Positions 62,301 to 64,000 of a DNA stretch of 64,000 nucleotides are shown piece after piece. The translations under genes and the position numbers were made by a program. Origin of the DNA: Omphalotus guepiniiformis (lineage: Eukaryota > Basidiomycota > Agaricomycetes > Agaricales > Omphalotaceae); the NCBI GenBank assembly GCA_028554645.1, contig JAQOOI010000076.1, positions 186,001-250,000 on the forward strand, in the 5' to 3' direction. The number at the start of each line of letters is the position of its first letter. Position 1 is the first letter of the stretch. Under the pieces are notes generated by a model, which worked only from the letters and a program-made list of their open reading frames with translations, searched no databases and was not told the origin of the DNA.

Positions 62301-63613
62301 TTATGCTGGCGGAAGGAAAGCTCCCCAGAGCACAATCGACACGGTACCCCATACCAAGCTCCAGCCAACCCACCATTTTCCAGCTGTAGGATGTTCTGAT
62401 ACAAGCCAAGCGGCTGCCCAATAAGTCAGAGGCATGGATGCTGCAAGCCGGAGGATGATCTGAACATGCGATGCGAACAGGACGGTACAAGACAAACCAA
62501 GCGCGTGAATAGCGTGAGGAACGAGGGAATGCGCGGAAAAAGGTGACTGAGAATGAACGTCTTTCTCTATAAAGGTCGGATGCGTAGCGAATGCCGCCCT
62601 CAGAACGTGGAACGAGAACGCGATAATCGTGATAAGCGGCGGAGCAGCGATGACGAAATTGGGCAGCTGTTGAAGAGTCCAGTAACGGAGGAATCCAACG
62701 TGCCAGTACTCTGATTGAACGTGAGAGTAGATCAGAGGAAGCGTATTAGAGCACCACTTCGCTGGCTGTGAATCTAGGCAAAAAGCCATGTAGCCTGTTA
62801 CTTGATGATAAATTAATGGGGCAAATATCATGGCGGAAAATAGAGTTGACCGCAAGACTCCGGACAGGTGAACCTTTTCAATGTGAACTGAGGGTTCGAG
62901 GGTTCAAGAGACAGGTACTTGCCTTTCCTGCCTCGAAAAAAGGTTGCATGAGGAGACCCCAAAGAATGAATCCACTCAAGAGTATGCCATTAGAACGAAA
63001 AGCTCCGGCAAGCATAAAGCACAACGATGCCAAGAACCATCGCGACTGTGCGCAAAAAAGCATGCCTGGAATTAGATTCGAATTCAGTTGCCCATGACAA
63101 GTAGATAAGCCACGCCTTACCTCTGTACGAGAGGTACGTGAAGAAAGGCTCCGCATAAGACGCAAGCCGGAGGGTTGCAGGGCTGCTATTGATCAAAGAG
63201 AGTAGTGTAGCAAGGAAAGCGATCTGCGGATGGCCCAAGTGATGAAGGGTAAGATGATAAAGTATAATTGAAGTGTCACAAGCCATGGCAGCCAGACCAC
63301 CAGCTAAAAGCACGTCTGACGAATTAAAGATCGAACTTAGATACCTCATTACAGTAGGTACACCAGGAAAGAAAGCCCATTCATGTTCATAGACGTAACC
63401 TTTCTCTGCGATATGCACAAAATGGAAGGCATCCCAACGAAGCAGAGGCTGAGTGAGCTTTGAAGTCTGAACGATGGCGGGTGAGGCATCGAAGAGAGGC
63501 AATCTAGAAGTAAGAAACGCTAAAATATACACGAACACACGAGAAGAAAGAGAGAGATAGACAAGTAGTTTTATGTGTCGACGAGTGAGACTCGTCATTG
63601 TCGGGGACGACAT
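62301..63613 (-). CDS. GPI18: GPI mannosyltransferase 2 (PIG-V/Gpi18)
   Basis: ER-membrane enzyme adding the second mannose to the GPI anchor precursor from dolichol-phosphate mannose. The N-terminus MSSPTMTSLTRRHIKLLVYL leads into a multi-pass protein. The hallmark LLRWDAFHFVHIAEKGY contains the conserved WDxxHF motif in the luminal loop. EHEWAFFPG, SYAEPFFTYLSYRG, RSNGILLSGFILWG and YHQVTGYMAFC are further family landmarks. About eight helices follow. The last exon ends WGTVSIVLWGAFLPPA. Three to four introns. It is divergent from the next gene with 35 bp between start codons. Confidence 0.93.
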
Positions 63614-63648
63614 TGGAGGAGTGTCCGAGTCTTATCTAAGCAACGCGA

Positions 63649-64000
63649 ATGTCTTCAACCTCTCCGACAGCGGCGAGGCTGTCTACAGTCTCAAACTTGC
63701 AAGAGTTTCTTGATTCTGTGCCCTATTCCTTGACTGCTGTACTTGTGCGACTTGCTCCTCATTTCTCCGCTGTTCGCAATGCCGCTGAAATATTCACTTG
63801 GTCTTCCTCGTCTTACTACGACAGTTGGCTAGCTCTCGCTGCTTGGTGGACCTTCTGTTTGCTAGCTGACATCGTAATACGGTTAGTGGACTTTTGCAAG
63901 CTACACGTTTCTTCTTTTACTGTTCATCAGGTACTTGTTACCCATCGCAGTGTCGTTGTCACTGGTCGTCTTAGCATTCACATCTCACCCTCGAGTTACA
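63649..64000 (+). CDS. Pex24/dysferlin-type membrane protein, N-terminal part
   Basis: Starts MSSTSPTAARLSTVSNLQEF and runs off the window. The reading VPYSLTAVLVRLAPHFSAVR, EIFTWSSSSYYDSWLALAAWW and CLLADIVIR is spliced to YLLPIAVSLSLVVLAF. The pattern of a helical hairpin after a WxSxxxxDSxL motif resembles the N-terminus of fungal Pex24/Pex28-32-type peroxisomal membrane proteins, but the rest is missing. Gene is partial, with the 3' part beyond 64000. Family call is tentative. Confidence 0.5.
   Translation, partial: MSSTSPTAARLSTVSNLQEFLDSVPYSLTAVLVRLAPHFSAVRNAAEIFTWSSSSYYDSWLALAAWWTFCLLADIVIRLVDFCKLHVSSFTVHQVLVTHRSVVVTGRLSIHISPSSY

Overview
The window is nuclear DNA of a filamentous basidiomycete, most likely an agaricomycete mushroom-type fungus. 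Genes are dense on both strands and broken by many short GT-AG introns of about 45-70 bp. Intergenic gaps are mostly 100-1000 bp. The gene set is typical of such fungi: a class IV-type chitin synthase, an Hmt1-type ABC half-transporter, a class 3 lipase, a GHKL-ATPase protein of the fungal DUF3684 kind, and a giant DUF3712-type membrane protein. I see no transposon, prophage, CRISPR array, rRNA or convincing tRNA gene.

Layout. 1-5850 (minus): glycine-rich RRM protein, then a heavy-metal-tolerance-type ABC transporter with a long charged tail. 6272-7609 (plus): class 3 lipase. 7998-19449 (all minus): Ser-rich single-pass membrane protein, eIF3c, a small duplicated membrane protein, a pyroglutamyl-peptidase I-like protein, and the Mgs1/WRNIP1 clamp-loader-like ATPase. 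19689-24885 (plus): Nup84/Nup107 and an unrecognised nuclear-looking protein. 25145-27237: APS kinase (minus) head to head with a LETM1-domain protein (plus). 27334-41589 (all minus): Ski3, an HCxxGxxR phosphatase, chitin synthase, nucleotide-sugar transporter. 42663-49372 (plus): GHKL-ATPase giant. 49438-50780: a tiny Cys-containing ORF (minus) and a basic low-complexity protein (plus). 51970-61870 (plus): one gene of about 10 kb with three successive DUF3712-like modules. 62301-64000: GPI18/PIG-V (minus) head to head with the beginning of a Pex24-like membrane protein (plus).

The genes are mostly unrelated housekeeping functions: translation, mRNA decay, nuclear pore, sulfate assimilation, GPI anchors and cell wall. 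The one suggestive functional neighbourhood is chitin synthase beside a nucleotide-sugar transporter. Several promoters are shared between divergent genes, two of them with only 35 and 52 bp between start codons. TCACGTGA-type E-boxes recur 60-300 bp upstream of start codons.

The least explained items are the triple-module DUF3712 protein, the HExxH motif at the end of the GHKL-ATPase protein, the unrecognised protein at 22825-24885, and the small protein at 14757-15615 built from an internal duplication. Exon boundaries were read by eye from splice consensus and reading frame, so start codons of multi-exon genes are the least certain coordinates.
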